In this document: positions 1-13,439 of the stretch, piece by piece
Position numbering within the stretch: position 1 is the first letter of the stretch
How the letters are laid out: each line of letters starts with the position of its first letter
Assembly (NCBI GenBank): GCA_905220665.1
Contig: CAJNAR010000164.1
Span: 372,001-436,000, forward strand
From: Albugo candida
Taxonomy: Eukaryota; Oomycota; Peronosporomycetes; Albuginales; Albuginaceae
Length of the DNA: 64,000 nt
Direction: 5' to 3'
The notes under the pieces: model-generated
What the model was told of the DNA's origin: nothing
Database searches by the model: none
What the model saw: the letters and a program-made list of their open reading frames with translations, nothing else
Made by a program: the position numbers and the translations under genes

Positions 1-3000
1 AACGCAGATCGTCGCTTTGTATTCCACAGATTGTAAACCATATCGTATCGACGCCATGAGTCTAGATACTTATTAACAATATTGAACCCTTTATGTATCT
101 CTTGATTCAATGAAAGCGTCAATTTCAGCACATACGGATTTTGCGAAATGTCGGAATAAAATGTAAACAAAATGGGTTCATCGTCCTCGTTCCCGACCAA
201 AGGCTCTGTTTCCCGACACGTTCCATGCATCCATCTGATAAAAGCTTTGGCGCTTTCAACAATATGTTTGACCGATTTACTCAGATACTTGTACATGTCT
301 GAAAGAGAAGGCGTGACGATAATATCTTTCCCATTCATGGTCGCTTTAATTTTGCATACTGGTGCGCGTCTCACAATACGCGTGAAAAGTACTCCTTGAG
401 ATTGGCTGTCGCTACTGTCAATAGTTACTTCCGATGCAACTACGTCGGAGGAGTCTGCCTCGCTGCTTTGAATGCTGGCAGCATTGCTTCCTAGACGCTT
501 AGCTTTCTGCTGTCGTAGTAGCTGTGACTGGTAAAACTTGGATGACTCGATGTCCTTCATATGCACGTTCAATAATGCTTGCAAGGTGATCATGGAAGCA
601 ATAATCATTTGTGTGATTGCATTGAAAATACGACGCTCCCAGTACAGATAATAGGCTGACATTTTGGGTGATGCCCCAGTATTGACCCCAGCAACAAGCT
701 CTTCCACTTTGATCAAAAGTGGGCCAATGGATCGATACTTTTGCACCAGCTGTTCGATTCGCTTAACCCGATTGCGTTCAACAATTTCATAAAAATCACT
801 CACTTCAGTAGTGACACCTTCTTCAAAATCTTCGATTCGAATCAGTAGCGTTTCTTTTATTGTGAGCACAATATCGTCGACCATCTTGCTAGTTTTGTGA
901 ATCTGGGACACCAAATTACCGAACTGATTTAGAGCACGATTGCAATTCTCAGTGAAGCTCGTAATTCGTTGGGAGTTCCAGTTCAAAGGCGAGAATCCGA
1001 CTCGAAGTACCTCTCGTAGATCCTCTAGCTGAATTCGGAGAAGATGTTTTTCCACGGGTGTGAGTGCGAAGAGAAGAGAGTCATAATGCTTTAGCATAAG
1101 CGTCAATTCCTGAATATGCTGATGGTATTTCTCCTCCTGTAACGTCACATTAAGAGCACTTTCAGGAATATCAAAGCCGAGTCGATCCAAATACTTTGAT
1201 TCTCGGATTACAATGATCAAACCCGAAGCAAAATTTGGATAATACGGAGGGTCTGGAAGTCGGTACAAGGATCCACCTGTGTCAGATTTGCCAACTTCTA
1301 TCAATTTCGGTCCCAAAATGGATTGTCGAAGATACTCACTGATCGCTTGGGGGGTCTTATCCTTCCATTCTGCATGCAGAGCCTTTATGTACGCATCAAT
1401 TGCTCGGGCAAATACCAAGTATCGTTCTTTTACCTCTTCTCCAAGTGGAGAACGTAAGAGATCATTCATCTCACGAAAACGTAAGATAGTTTTTTTTGCG
1501 CGCAGATACAAACTTCTCGCCCATGCGATCGCACCAGCCACGGGCGGATGATGCTTATATAATGGGGGATTATCCTTCCGCTGTTGAAATTGACTTTCAA
1601 GAGTTTCCAATTCTTTAGTATATTGCATCAGGATGTCTTGGTATTTCTCCATCATTTGTCTGTTTATGCTCTCGCGTGACTGAATATTCTGAAAGTTTTG
1701 CAGTAGGTTGAACGCACCTTCAGCTGATCTCAGTTTTTGGAAAGACGAATCAATGAACTTTCGCGTCAGATTCTCAATTTCTTCGACCTGTTGTTGAAAT
1801 TGAGCCATGACCGCCTCCCAATTTGCTCTGCGAGAGCGATCAAAAATTCGGAATGATACCGAATCAAAAGGAGAAATCAACTTATTGACCCGACTTTGTA
1901 TCTCTTCAATTCCTTTAGAATCTCCTGTAACAGATTTGAGCTCAGGCCCAAGAAACTCATTGAATTGGATCAATACTGTCACGACTCCTAACAAGTGATC
2001 GCACACTTTTGCCATGTAATTTGTTTGTTCAAAAAGACGTTTGCGATCGAATTCCCAACGATGATCGGTTCCGCTCGTTTCGATCCTTTCACGTACACTC
2101 ATATATGTTGAGAACCACATCTCCAGAACCAATTTTGCTTGCTCGATCGTTTGTAAAGTTCTCACTGGGTTCTCAGAAAGAATTCTGTGTATGTCGACGG
2201 ATACCGACACTTTTCGTGCAATCTCCAAAGCAATGCGTTCCATCAGCGGCACGACCCTTTCGTCAGTGTTGTAGTGTCGTGATATGATCCATACCATTCT
2301 AATCGCGTTCATCATGGACGGAAGTGTGTCTGCAATGACAGAGAATGATCCCGTTGCGAGGTTTTTGAAATGCCGCTCCAGAGTTGTGAGAAACTTGACA
2401 TTATCTTTCGCTTCGATATGCAGTTTTGTAAGCTCGGAGAAATGATACTTGAACGTAAGCAACACATTAGCCTCAACGAGGTCGAGCACTTTAAGCATCT
2501 TTTGTACTCTTGGCACATTGGATTGCTCACATACCATACTAAGATTCGCGTATCGTTCACGCCAAAACTCAATTTCACCTAGTGGCCCATTCCGTTTTGG
2601 GGCTCTTCGACTCTCTTCTTCAACGATTTTGGCGATACTTTTGCACCATTCTTCCACGGATTGCTCCAAAATAATAATGAGAGCGTTATCATTCACATGA
2701 GATTCGGGAGTGGAGATTTCCACGTCTGGAATTACCAAGTAGCTTTCTCCTCGTAATTGTTGCATAGTAGTAGTAATTTGGGAGGAGAGTTTTACAAGGC
2801 TACTTTTATATTCGTGTCGCATTGCATCCATAACGCGGAATGCGTTGAGACGATCTGTCGTGGTATTTCTTTCGGTCTCATCACCATATTTCATCATTGA
2901 CTTCGCATTATTTGAGTCTACTGGAGAATTCTGAGGTAGTGATGCTGGAGGTTCTTTGTCTTGCGCTGAGTTACTGTCTTCTGACTGCTCGGGTTCTAGT

Positions 3001-3843
3001 AAGGGTAAGAAGACGTGACATACAACTCCTTCCAAGCTGGAAAGTAGATCTCCATTGGAGCATGCAAGCTCGATATTTGAAAACTGGAATCTGTCCAGTT
3101 GACCTCTTCTTGTAGCGCTGGCTACTCCATCAGAGACCACATTGACACGAACTTTTTCGGAATTTATTTTGATCAAGAATATGACGGGTGAATGTTCAAT
3201 CTCCGGGGGGATGATGTTCAAAGATACCTGGCAACTTCGTCTTACTTCCTACAGTCTTGTGTGAGAGATTGCATTCAGTTGTATTTTACAAAGAAAGATG
3301 GTGATTGTACTTGGACAGATGGCGTAATACACGAAGGATTTTTATCGATTTCCTTGATCGTGATGTTTTCATCCGTGAGATATTGTCCATCACCTGCTCC
3401 TTTGTCCTGGTTGTCCTCTGCGCTGACTACATTTGGAGTGTCTTCATCGGGGCTGGCGATTGCTTGAGTTGGCTGAGTTTCGTCATCTGTAGTAGCTCTA
3501 TGAGCAAATAGGCATGGTAGAGTACTCTTTAGTGCTACGTACCAATTCTCTGAGACACCCTTTCCGTTGTGTAGAAAAATAAAACACTTCCGGCATCACT
3601 TTCACTGAAGAATGAGTCAATAAGCGAAACTGCTGGTTTCGTTGACTTGTTACACTAGGAAATCATGCAATTAAAAGTCATTCAAAAGAGCGTTGCGATA
3701 ACTTGACTTGCATCGACGTTTTGCGGATAGTCTTCTGGAGGAACTGCGATAGAAGTGGACATCATTTCATCGAATGCTTTGATATTCACATCCAACGCGA
3801 GGGTCACGAGGCGACTAAGCCATCGGCTAGATACGCTATCCAT
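1..3843 (-). CDS. Axonemal dynein heavy chain, N-terminal part (runs off the window)
   Basis: Motor subunit of a flagellar dynein; this part is the tail (DHC_N1 region) that binds intermediate chains and other heavy chains. The minus frame from 3248 to 1 is open and encodes a long helical protein. Its phrases WEAVMAQFQQQVEEIE and FIDSSFQKLRSAEGAF are typical of the tails of the DNAH2/DNAH10 class. I place the start at 3843 (MDSVSSRWLS) with four exons: 3843-3703, 3654-3543, 3486-3311 and 3248 onward. The introns are 48, 56 and 62 bp with consistent phase; the first donor (GTTATC) is weak. The motor domain lies beyond the window. Family sure; exact heavy-chain type and the first exon less so. 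Presence implies flagellate zoospores. Confidence 0.88.
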
Positions 3844-4344
3844 GTTTGCTTAGAAAGCGGTCTTTTGTGACCTTTGAAGCTCCCTACTTTGATGCTAATT
3901 AAAGCATGGTGCTAAGTAAATATCATCCAGAGTCTAGATGATAGGAGTCTTTGCATCATTCAAAACTTTACATTTGCCGCATAGAAGGCCGAAGTTCGCT
4001 ATTTAAGCAGCATGACACATCCACATAGGGTTTAGCATACGCTAAGCTCATAATGATTCTTAATATAAAACGATAATAATGTAAATCATATTAGACTTAG
4101 ACTGCTCAATGAAAATTCTGCGTCGACCTTGGATAGAGTTTTATCGGTCAATCCCATGCGGAGAAGTTTTTTATTCGTGCGCATACGTCGGGACTACCAG
4201 TAGGTGCCATTGATGAAGCCAGCAGCACGCCCTATGGTAAAAATACGTATGTCAGACGAATTTGTACATGAAAGCTGCGAGACTTGCCAGAAAATCCATA
4301 AGCACAATCCAGTGAGAAATGATAGGACGGTAAAAATTCTATAT
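3844..4344. other. Intergenic gap upstream of the dynein gene
   Basis: About 500 bp between the dynein start and the terminal exon of the next minus-strand gene. I see no coding exon, no tRNA and no clear Inr/FPR promoter element here. It presumably holds the dynein promoter. Confidence 0.4.
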
Positions 4345-7300
4345 TCAGTCAATCAGCTCAATCAAAAGAATCAATCTTTGCGAGACGTACTGCGCATTTT
4401 CTCGATTCAATTTTCCTGTTATTCCCATGACTATTCCTGAAGCCATGGCTAATACGGTAAGCATCAGATAAACTACTGTTCCAGAAACAAAAGGCGGTGG
4501 AATCTCCATGGCACTCGATGGTACACTGCACACTAAGTAACAGCTTGATGGCGTAATTTTCACTCGTAGTGGAAAGCTCAATTCCACCACATCGGCTACG
4601 GAAGGACAAGGTGACGAGATTTGATTGGATGTAAAACAAACAGCTTGTCATTTTGCCCAATTACATGATATGACGTAAATTGAAATCTTTCGAAATTGTA
4701 AACCTGAAAAATTCGATTTTGAAATAGCTTTTATAAGCTTTTACGGTTAGTATCGTTAGTTCATCACAACGGAATCTCATCATGGATGGTTTCTGTCGCT
4801 ACCTATCCCATTCTGGATTCTCGTAATGGTCTGTAATTCAATGCTGCGGATGCTGCTACATGGGTCACATTCATGCATACAATAGTGTGTCGTCGATAGG
4901 TATGAATGACACGCATTTTATTTAGCTCAGTTAAGAGATGTTGGCTTTAATTAATGCTGGAATGTGATACTCTTATAGGCACTGAGAAAACAAGGGGCAC
5001 ATTTCATCAATCACCAAATTGGAAAAGTTGTGAGGAATGCTAAAGCTGCATGGATCTGACGTGACCACTTTCGTCAAAAGCGGTGAATCGTAGCCGAAGC
5101 GCACATTTTGGTCAGTGAGCAAGACCTTCCTTTACCTGGCAAATGAGGCTCCCTAATCAGATTCGCATGGTCCAAAACTATACGACATCATTTTGATACG
5201 CTGGACTTGCCTGACGAAATTGCGGTACTAGGAAAGCTTTTATCTGAATAATCGTACCGACATAGATACAGCAAGTTCCATAACTCAGATGGCAGAAAAA
5301 GCATTCGCCATGAACTAATGCTCATTAGCCAAGCTCTCGCTGTACTCTGCTGCTGATTCAAGTGCATTACGCCACCTTGCGCACGATTGCAAACTCGTTT
5401 GACCGCGCCAGCGCTACCTTCAGGTCCTATTAGGACGATCGACCTAACCGATCTGATACAAGAAGTGTTCTTACCTCTTCGTCACTTTCCACTTGTACCG
5501 CTGATCCCTGTCAATTCAGTTTACCTTCATGCACAAGTCGTGCAGTTGTACATTATTGCAATCATCTTACAAATGAAAAGCTAATGCTGCAAGTACGATA
5601 ATCCGGCCATGAAGACACACGAGCGTCGTTTTGTCTTTCATCAGAAGTGCATTCCAGAACCGTTCGGCGCTATTTGCATATTGTAAGTTTGAATTCGGTC
5701 GATCTATAATTGAATCTCATACAAGATTCCCCTACCTGGACACCCGTTGTCCGTAAACGAATCAGACGGTGCGTAAGCGTGAGGAATGTTGCAGTGCATC
5801 CAGCTCTGATGTATGTTTAATAACAAATATGCATTGGCCACAAAACAACACAAGATAAAGCATTCAGCCTCAAGTCCAAGTACTGATAGTCATCCCATCA
5901 CGCGTTCGTTAAAAAATCCGTCTTTGATGGCAGATAATCATTTCAAGAGCGACCGAAGGTTTCATGCTGGAACTGTAATCACCACACGCTAAACACTGAC
6001 ATAATTTACCTGTCCTTGACGATTCCGACATTCCAGCATTCTGATAAATTCCCCATTCTTATCGCGAACGTGGATACCAACCCGCAGGAAGTATACTTCT
6101 GGTTGGCCGCACTTTATGTATAAAGTAAAAGGGGATTACAAATACGGGGCTTGAGATTGCATGGATACTCGTCATGTCGCAGTTGTTATCTGCATTCACA
6201 ACATCCATAGCATTTAGCTTTTCACGGTCGTCGGTGGGTCCTGGAATCAAAACAGACTTCATTCACGCAATCGCTTGCTATGCTTTACAATTGCTAATTT
6301 CATTCGACTCTCAAGTATCTGCTGCCCGATAATCTTCACACACAATATTAAAGTTCCTACACCGACGAGCTGTCTACCATCTGACAAATTGTCTGATGCA
6401 TGGAGCTGAAGGTATACAATAAGTGCCTAGGCTAGTTTGTAGGGTACTAATACACGTAAAGTTCCAGGATGATGCATCGAACAATCCTTACTTTGCGACT
6501 CAGGCTGAAACTTTCGGCAGGTAAATACGTATTTCTTGATCGTAATACAACCTTTTTCTGACTCCTTTCACCGGTAGTCCTTTCAATCCAACTCGATCAA
6601 CGTACAAAGTCATAAAAAGATGCCAATCTGATTCGACTGTCGAGATAGAAATGGTAGCATCAGAAAAGCTGAACGGAACCGTAAATCTACAAAAGTCAAT
6701 AGTACACGTTTGCAAAGATTACTTGATGTAGTCATCGAACCATTCTCTGATCGCTCCTACAATTACCAATGTATCAACACCTGATGACTACATATTATTA
6801 TTGCTCTGAGATGTTTGAAACGATTCTTGAGAGTTCATAACGCGGAGTAGCTGTTGAGAATACTTCTTCTCTTCGTTTGTACTCAAGTCGGAAATAGGCT
6901 TGCCCTTATACCCGGTTGAGCCCAACTGATTAGACATACTGTCGAATGAGCAAATAAGCGGTGCAGCAACTTCTATTCACCAATAACCGATGGATGAGCT
7001 GCTCGTCATCGAGACAGCTCTCTACGAACGCTTTCATCGTAAGGCTTGTTGTACTACCTCAGGATTTTTCTAAAATATACGAATGCCGCATGGGAAAGTG
7101 CGCGAGAGTGGTCTTCTACCATTGCAATATCGTACTCAGCCATTTTGCGTGATAGGTCTTGCAAAGGAAGCCCGTTTGTGGACGAACGGTATACTTTAGA
7201 CCACTGCATCCAAGACTTTGCGCCATTAACGAGCGTAAAATAGCGATAGGAGCACAATAGTGTGCAATAAACAACAACGCTGAACTAAAATTTAAGCAAT

Positions 7301-7800
7301 ATAAAGTGATCGCTTGTGTGAAGCACGGAGGCAGTACACATATCTCGAATGAAGCAAGAGATTCGGTTGCTGGAGTCAAATTGTGCTTTAGCTCCGGCAT
7401 CGATGATCACCAGGACGAGCTTTCTCTAAACTATTTACATCACACCAATGCCGCCATTCCATTTTGTATCACACAATTAACATCCTGATGGCACGGTACC
7501 CATCCCGTTAGGTCACCTGAGCTCACGCGTATATTTCCATCAAGCAGGCGAGCCGCTCCATTGAAACAGGTACCGAGAGAATCTTGAATGATACATTTTT
7601 GCATTTTCATTCATAAGATTCGAACAACCTTGAATTGCAGCGGTTGTAGTAGATGAGACTTGTTAGAACTGAACGAGATAATACATCCTTCCTAAGACTA
7701 AATTTTGCAGCGAATTCTCTACTGGTCAGAAGTATAAGTGCTACCATACAATGCAAGGTCATTTGATTGCATGCATGCAAGAGGAAGCCCCTGCATGACA
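4345..7800 (-). CDS. Unassembled multi-exon gene(s), probable membrane or lumenal protein
   Basis: I do not recognise this protein. Several minus-strand segments look coding and are bounded by plausible splice sites. A terminal exon (about 4345-4612) holds a cysteine-rich stretch (CYLVCSVP), then IPPPFVSG, one membrane segment (VVYLMLTVLAMASGIVMGI) and a short charged tail. Others lie near 5706-5780 (SWMHCNIPHAYAPSD), 6010-6110 (LRVGIHVRDKNGEFIRMLEC), 6500-6715, 6790-6930, 7070-7290 and 7445-7580 (GDLTGWVPCHQDVNCVIQNG). Together they suggest a large extracellular or lumenal protein with one C-terminal membrane span. There may be two genes, because a stop near 6790 follows a Gln/Ser/Asn-rich end. 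A gp210-like nucleoporin has this topology, but I see no motif that proves it. Confidence 0.35.
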
Positions 7801-7814
7801 ACGGGACGCTCAAG

Positions 7815-9846
7815 AGCTACTTGCTAACTTTGCCCTCGTTTAAACAGCATTATGCACTTTTGAAATTTTTTCATTAGATTGCAGCAGCTTCCCTGGCTGG
7901 AGCTGGAGTTGCTAAAGTGATATTCTATATTCAAGTCATGATCTCTCCCACCTGTCCATTGCGAATGGTCGATGTTCTTTCTCGATTGCTGCATATCCTT
8001 GGCGGTAAAAAATGCGCAGCCTCTTTTGATGCCAGCAGAAATGGTGGTATCCTTGCTTTGCGTATGAAAAATTGTATTCTTCTGCAGTTTCCCCCGCTGG
8101 CAGCTGCTTCAATTCTTCCAGCTCCGTTCTGATTCATGCTAGAATCGAACAATACTTGTTATTCATCTCTCATGGATCATCTATCATGCCTCGAAACCAT
8201 GTTTTGCAATTGCTCCGTTGTCGCTATCACCCTGACTAAATGCATGCTCAAGTCACCATCCTGTATTTTCAAGGTAATTTCAATGGCATACAGCTAGATC
8301 TGAAGGGAGTGGTGAATGCAAATTTGGTGAATCTGGTCAGATTATGTTGCTTGGATAGTTGAGATACGAGAACGGATCATCCGAAGAAAATCGGTCAGCT
8401 TTTACCGCCCATTTTTATTCGCGTTTGGACTGGCCGGTCCACTTGTTTGGTAGCAACCATTTGGTGGTTTCGATTGTTTTCCAATCGTTGGTTGCTGTCA
8501 TGTTTCCCTAGCACTAGGGACCACGCTGAACAAATGTGGTCACTCCGAAGGGGCTCAAAGCAATTATCCTTTGTAGGGTGGAGTTGGGTCCCGTACGCAA
8601 TTTGATCACGTGCGTTCTCAACTTTGACCAAAGCAGACTTCACAGACGAACACCACGAACACCTCGCTCAGATGGCTTATATGAAGGCATGAAATACAGC
8701 TGACACCCCACAATGTGCAAGGAACGAAAGATGATGATCTGTTCTTCCATCACTCTCACGCCGAATGCATCAAGATACTATTTGTTTCCGAATAGATCGT
8801 GGTATAGCTGGTAGAATCAAACCTTATTTACAACCGTCAGTCCAGCTCTCAGAAAATTTTGACATCTTGGCAAATGTATGACCTACCAGTACTGTGTTTC
8901 CCGTTGGCTCAAACACGCCTTGGCACTTACATCTTTGACTTTACCCGACCAGTGTATATTTCATCTTTAGCATCGAGATGCCTGATAACCTCAAAAGGAA
9001 TGCATGCAGTGTTGCGCTCTTACCCAAATCTAATGCGCAAGAACTCTTGCGATTTGATTAGTCTGGCCACAATCGGCGTATTCTTTTCTTCACGCTTCAC
9101 TCCGTTTTTCACGTGCGTGTGACGAATGACAAAAGCGGTCGAGCATCGTCACTTCCAATCACCCGGGACCGTTCAATAAAGAAAGGTGACTTATGCACAA
9201 TCCCGCAATTATGTAATCATCCAATGTCGGATGATCCATTGGGTTTGTCACATTGTCGCAATAAATGCTCGGATAGGGTTTGTTCGGCTGCTCTGGCTGG
9301 TTATGTAAAGGTCATGAAATTAGAATCACCAGTTTGCAACGCACGTAGAAGCCGAGGCCTTCTTCACGATCTCTATGTCATTCTCGGACGAGACTTGTTC
9401 GGAGTAGGTTTAGTAAAGTGATCGCGTATTGAGTAGATACGTTGCACGTAAAGTAAAAAGGAAATAATGCGAAGTTGCTACTTAATTGCATGTACGGCGC
9501 GTGTCAATTTGCATGGACAAGACGGACGAGCTTCGCGTGTATGGTATGCTTCTTCTGATGCATCCAAGAATCAATTAGTATGGCAACTTTCTCAAGCCTA
9601 GACTGAATCGTCTTCGATGCAACGAATGGGATGGATGATGTGATTATGTACGCTGATGGTAACTATGTATCCGATAAAAGCACCGAATTCTGCGTTGTAT
9701 CTCGTTTGCGATCGAGGTCTCAGTGTACAGAGTAACTTTGAACGGTTTTGTAGTAGATTTCTCACACATGAAAGCGCATGCTTTCTTCTGCTAGCCTAAA
9801 TATGACACTATGGGCGAAAAGTCATCCAAAACTCAGTCAAACTTAA
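7815..9846. other. Region with no convincing gene
   Basis: About 2 kb. Only short shadow-like ORFs occur on both strands and none has splice sites or motifs I can support. No tandem repeat or RNA gene was recognised. Confidence 0.4.
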
Positions 9847-9847
9847 A

Positions 9848-10400
9848 CCAACTCATCTTTCGACAAGTCAATAACGGGTCTTTCAACAATCATAAATCGT
9901 TGGACACCATCGTCGAAATATGCTTGAGATGCATTATCAGCAATCCTCTTTCCTACTTTGATCCCCAATGGTACAGGGAGATCTGCTGAGGCCTCAATCT
10001 GTACACGGGCATGGACATTGTCTAAACCACAACATTTGATTATCCCCTCGACGTTGTCACAAATAAAAAGAATGCTTGTTTGGAGCCTATAAAACTTGTT
10101 TATTCTGGTCAGATAACGGCTTTGTACATATCTTGCGTGATGAAGTCATGAAAAATGGCGTGTGTATCGAAGCGAACTCAGTAATAGTTTTCACAACAGT
10201 CTGAATCCACTCCTAATTGCAATGTATCGTAAAGAAATGAAAGAATACGAATGCCACTAGGGATTTGAATACAGACAGAAATAAAACAAGCTCAGATTTG
10301 TATTAGTGCTCGTACTCATCTTTTTGTAAAGCAAGAATGAGATATTCGGCACAAATATGACATGTTTGCGTAATCTCCAACGAGGGGCATCGCTCATCCA
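9848..10400 (-). CDS. 3' exons of an unrecognised protein
   Basis: The minus strand carries three linked exon-like segments ending in a stop at about 9848. The first (about 10400-10315) reads ITQTCHICAEYLILALQKD with a CxxC pair. It joins through a GTACGA...TAG intron (phase 2) to DGIRILSFLYDTLQLGVDSD at about 10257-10200. A later segment ends with GIKVGKRIADNASQAYFDDG and DLSKDELV. The composition is that of a soluble globular protein. I do not recognise the family, the second junction is unresolved, and the 5' end may reach about 10580. It lies divergent to the inositol synthase gene. Confidence 0.4.
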
Positions 10401-10880
10401 TGCGTGATATATAAACAGCAATGTAGGAACTATCTCTAATTGAACTAGGGTTCCTACACTTCTCATGATGAGAATACGCTAAGAGAAGCTCTACACTCTA
10501 TGATTTTTTTCAGATTTCGTCTCAAATATGCTCGCTGATGACAAACATATTGTGATACGCGATCAAAGCAATTGGTGCGCTTTGTTGACAGGACTGCTTC
10601 GATTAAAGCCATCATGCAATAATGAGATTTCTTAGCAAGGAAAATAATGCTACCACTAAAGGTAGGTCTCTAGGGCGAGAGATTGGAGTACAGATGTCAA
10701 CTTTGTGTACTAGCACATACACTAAGCCGGACGTTGTCTTGGGCAAGTTGGGCCGCTTCTCTATGGGATCACGTTGTTGCTATAAAGTCATACGCGGATG
10801 CGAGCAAACGCAATCTAACATTAATTCTAACAGTGTATCAGCAATCGGGATCTTTTCAGATCCCCCCATAGCGTAAAATC

Positions 10881-12431
10881 ATGACGACAGCATCGTTCCT
10901 ACAAAAAGGATTCACTGTTGAGAGTCCGAATGTGCAATATACGGAACAAGAGATCATTTCTCAATATGCGTATAATGTAAGCCGAGTGGAGGGAACAAAA
11001 GTGATTCCTACAAGTGAAAAGTTCACATTTAAGACGCAACGAAAGGTTCCAAAAGTCGGAGCCATGATTGTTGGCCTTGGTGGTAATAACGGCTCCACTT
11101 TGGTTGCGAGTATACTTGCCAACAAGCTTGGTATTCAGTGGAATACCAAGGATGGCGTGCAAAATCCGAATTATTTTGGCTCTGTTACGCAAGCCTCAAC
11201 GGTTCGACTTGGAACTAATTCCTCTGGGGAAGGAGTCTTCATTCCTTTTTCGAACATACTTCCGATGGTTCATCCCAATGATCTGGTGATCGGTGGATGG
11301 GATATCTCGTGTTTGAATCTAGCGGAAGCTATGAAACGGGCTCAGGTTCTCGAGTATGACCTACAGCGACAGCTGATACCTCATATGGAGAAAATCAAGC
11401 CTCTTCCATCGATTTACTATCCTGACTTTATTGCGGCGAATCAATCGGATCGAGCAAATAACGTACTTACTGGAAGTAAGCAGGAGAATTTGGAAGCGAT
11501 AAGAAATCATATTCGTAAGTTCAAGAAAGAGCATGAGCTTGACAAAGTCATCGTGCTTTGGTCCGCAAATACAGAGCGTTACTCTGATATCATTGAAGGT
11601 GTCAATGACACTGGGAAGAATCTTCTGGAATCGATAAAAGCAAGTGAAGACGAGGTCTCTCCGTCCACGGTTTTTGCTGTTGCATCCATACTTGAAGGTT
11701 GCTCCTACATTAATGGAAGCCCTCAAAATACTTTCGTTCCTGGGGTGTTGGATCTCGCTGAACAAAAGAGTGTATTTGTCGGAGGTGATGATTTCAAATC
11801 TGGTCAGACAAAAATGAAATCAGTGCTTGTGGATTTCTTGGTTTCGGCTGGCATAAAGCCTGTCTCAATTGTCAGCTACAATCATTTGGGAAATAACGAC
11901 GGGAAGAATCTGTCCGCACCGCAGCAATTCCGCTCAAAGGAAATATCAAAGTCCAATGTTGTTGATGACATGGTGGCATCGAATCCGCTTTTATACAAAG
12001 ATGGTGAGCATCCCGACCACGTCGTCGTAATCAAATACGTGCCATTTGTGCGTGACAGCAAGCGTGCAATGGATGAGTATACGTCCAAAATTTTCATGAA
12101 TGGAACTAATACCATTGCCATGCACAACACCTGTGAGGATTCATTACTGGCAACACCTCTAATTTTAGATCTGGTGATTATTTGCGAGCTTGCTGAACGA
12201 ATTTCAATTCAGAAAGAAAATAGAGCCGCTGAGAAACTGCATTCGGTGCTCTCACTTTTGAGCTACATGCTAAAAGCCCCACTTGTACCTCGTGGTACTC
12301 CTGTTATGAATGCTCTCTTCGCGCAACGAGAATGCATGATCAACATATTTCGCGCATGTGTCGGACTCCCTCCAGAGAATCACATGCTTCTTGAGAACAA
12401 GCTGGCGAGTGAAATTGAAAGCCACCATTGA
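10881..12431 (+). CDS. INO1: Inositol-3-phosphate synthase
   Basis: Converts glucose 6-phosphate to 1D-myo-inositol 3-phosphate with NAD+, the committed step of inositol synthesis (cytosol). The single 516-residue frame has the usual family length. It shows the NAD-binding loop [10 protein letters not shown] near residue 60, the catalytic [14 protein letters not shown] near 335, and the NTCEDSLLA segment near 415, all hallmarks of eukaryotic MIPS. I chose the ATG at 10881 because the family N-terminal segment ([15 protein letters not shown]) follows within a dozen residues. There is no intron in the coding part. It ends 111 bp from the convergent MANF gene. I saw no clear initiator element just upstream, so a 5' UTR intron is possible. 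Confidence 0.97.
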   Translation: MTTASFLQKGFTVESPNVQYTEQEIISQYAYNVSRVEGTKVIPTSEKFTFKTQRKVPKVGAMIVGLGGNNGSTLVASILANKLGIQWNTKDGVQNPNYFGSVTQASTVRLGTNSSGEGVFIPFSNILPMVHPNDLVIGGWDISCLNLAEAMKRAQVLEYDLQRQLIPHMEKIKPLPSIYYPDFIAANQSDRANNVLTGSKQENLEAIRNHIRKFKKEHELDKVIVLWSANTERYSDIIEGVNDTGKNLLESIKASEDEVSPSTVFAVASILEGCSYINGSPQNTFVPGVLDLAEQKSVFVGGDDFKSGQTKMKSVLVDFLVSAGIKPVSIVSYNHLGNNDGKNLSAPQQFRSKEISKSNVVDDMVASNPLLYKDGEHPDHVVVIKYVPFVRDSKRAMDEYTSKIFMNGTNTIAMHNTCEDSLLATPLILDLVIICELAERISIQKENRAAEKLHSVLSLLSYMLKAPLVPRGTPVMNALFAQRECMINIFRACVGLPPENHMLLENKLASEIESHH

Positions 12432-12542
12432 CTTTCTCTCAGAACAGAAGCTTCTGAAAGTTCAGAAAAATGAAGAATTAGGGAAAATGGAGATTGATCA
12501 TTGAGGATTGTCCTAGCTGTAATAGCACGTAATTTGCCCTAC

Positions 12543-13219
12543 TCAAAGTTCCATGTGCTGCGTTTCTTTGATTTTCTTGATAAAATCATCCTTCTCGACA
12601 CACCCGACACAATCCACTCCACGGCCGCTCAATATTCCTTTAAGTTGTCTCACGCGAAGCTTACTCAGATCTGTATCTTCGCTGACTTTAACATCTATAA
12701 AACATGGTTTAGTTACTAGCAAGCTTCACCACATGTATATTCTACCGTAGCGAGTGGCGCAGACATCGTTGTTCGTTTTACTCAGTGTCTTACAGATCTT
12801 TCCAGTTTCCTTTCTGTAACTAAGCTGACGGCCAACATCCTTTTGCACCGGTGTCAAGTTGTAACACTGCACGAATAAACAAAATCAACTGAGATCACAG
12901 AGTGGCCACGGAGAATGACGATTCATTCATTCCATACCACTTTATCCTCTTTGGATCCGGTTTTGACAACTTTGTTACAGTGATGCAGCAATGCTTCTTC
13001 GTGCGTCTTAAACTTATTCGTGGCGTGGAGATCTTTGACAGCATTAATGACGTTGACGCAGACTATATTCAATCGAGTGAGAACTATGAACATTAAGGAT
13101 GGCGATGATGATTTACCTTCACATGGTGCACCATTCGTGACCGCACCCTGACCCTCGGTCCGACCCTCTATCGCCGTAAATGCTAGCACTAGAATTGAGC
13201 TTAAGAAAATAATTTGCAT
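12543..13219 (-). CDS. MANF: MANF/CDNF-type ER stress protein with HMEL retention signal
   Basis: Small ER-lumenal protein of the MANF family, known in animals to bind BiP and support ER proteostasis. I spliced four exons: 13219-13117, 13062-12938, 12866-12746 and 12694-12543. The introns are 54, 71 and 50 bp, and the product is 166 aa. An N-terminal signal peptide (MQIIFLSSILVLAFTAIEG) precedes the family start CEVC. A saposin-like half follows with cysteines in HHC, CYN, ICK and VCATRY. Then comes a SAP-like half with LSKLRVRQLKGIL and the CXXC motif CVGC. All eight conserved cysteines are present. The C-terminus HMEL resembles KDEL-type retrieval signals. The first intron splits the CEVC motif. 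Identity is firm; function in an oomycete is inferred. Confidence 0.93.
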
Positions 13220-13230
13220 CCTGCGCCTTC

Positions 13231-13249
13231 GGTTCAAAAGTGTAAATGA
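13231..13249 (-). promoter_or_regulatory. Oomycete-type initiator upstream of the MANF gene
   Basis: Minus strand reads TCATTTACACTTTTGAACC, a good match to the oomycete Inr (YCATTYY) followed by a T-rich flanking element. It ends 12 bp before the ATG, so the 5' UTR would be very short. Confidence 0.5.
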
Positions 13250-13439
13250 CACAGCACAACGTGGCTTTTTGATGAAACTCTGTAAATTGTTGCGGCATCA
13301 AATGACAAAGGCTATAAATAGAAAAAGCTCTTTCTGAGTACATTTGAAGTGCATGAGATATAACATTCAGTAATTTATTCCATGTCCCGAATTATTTATT
13401 GTATGCTACGTATAGGCCCGTAAATGACACGTGGTGAGC

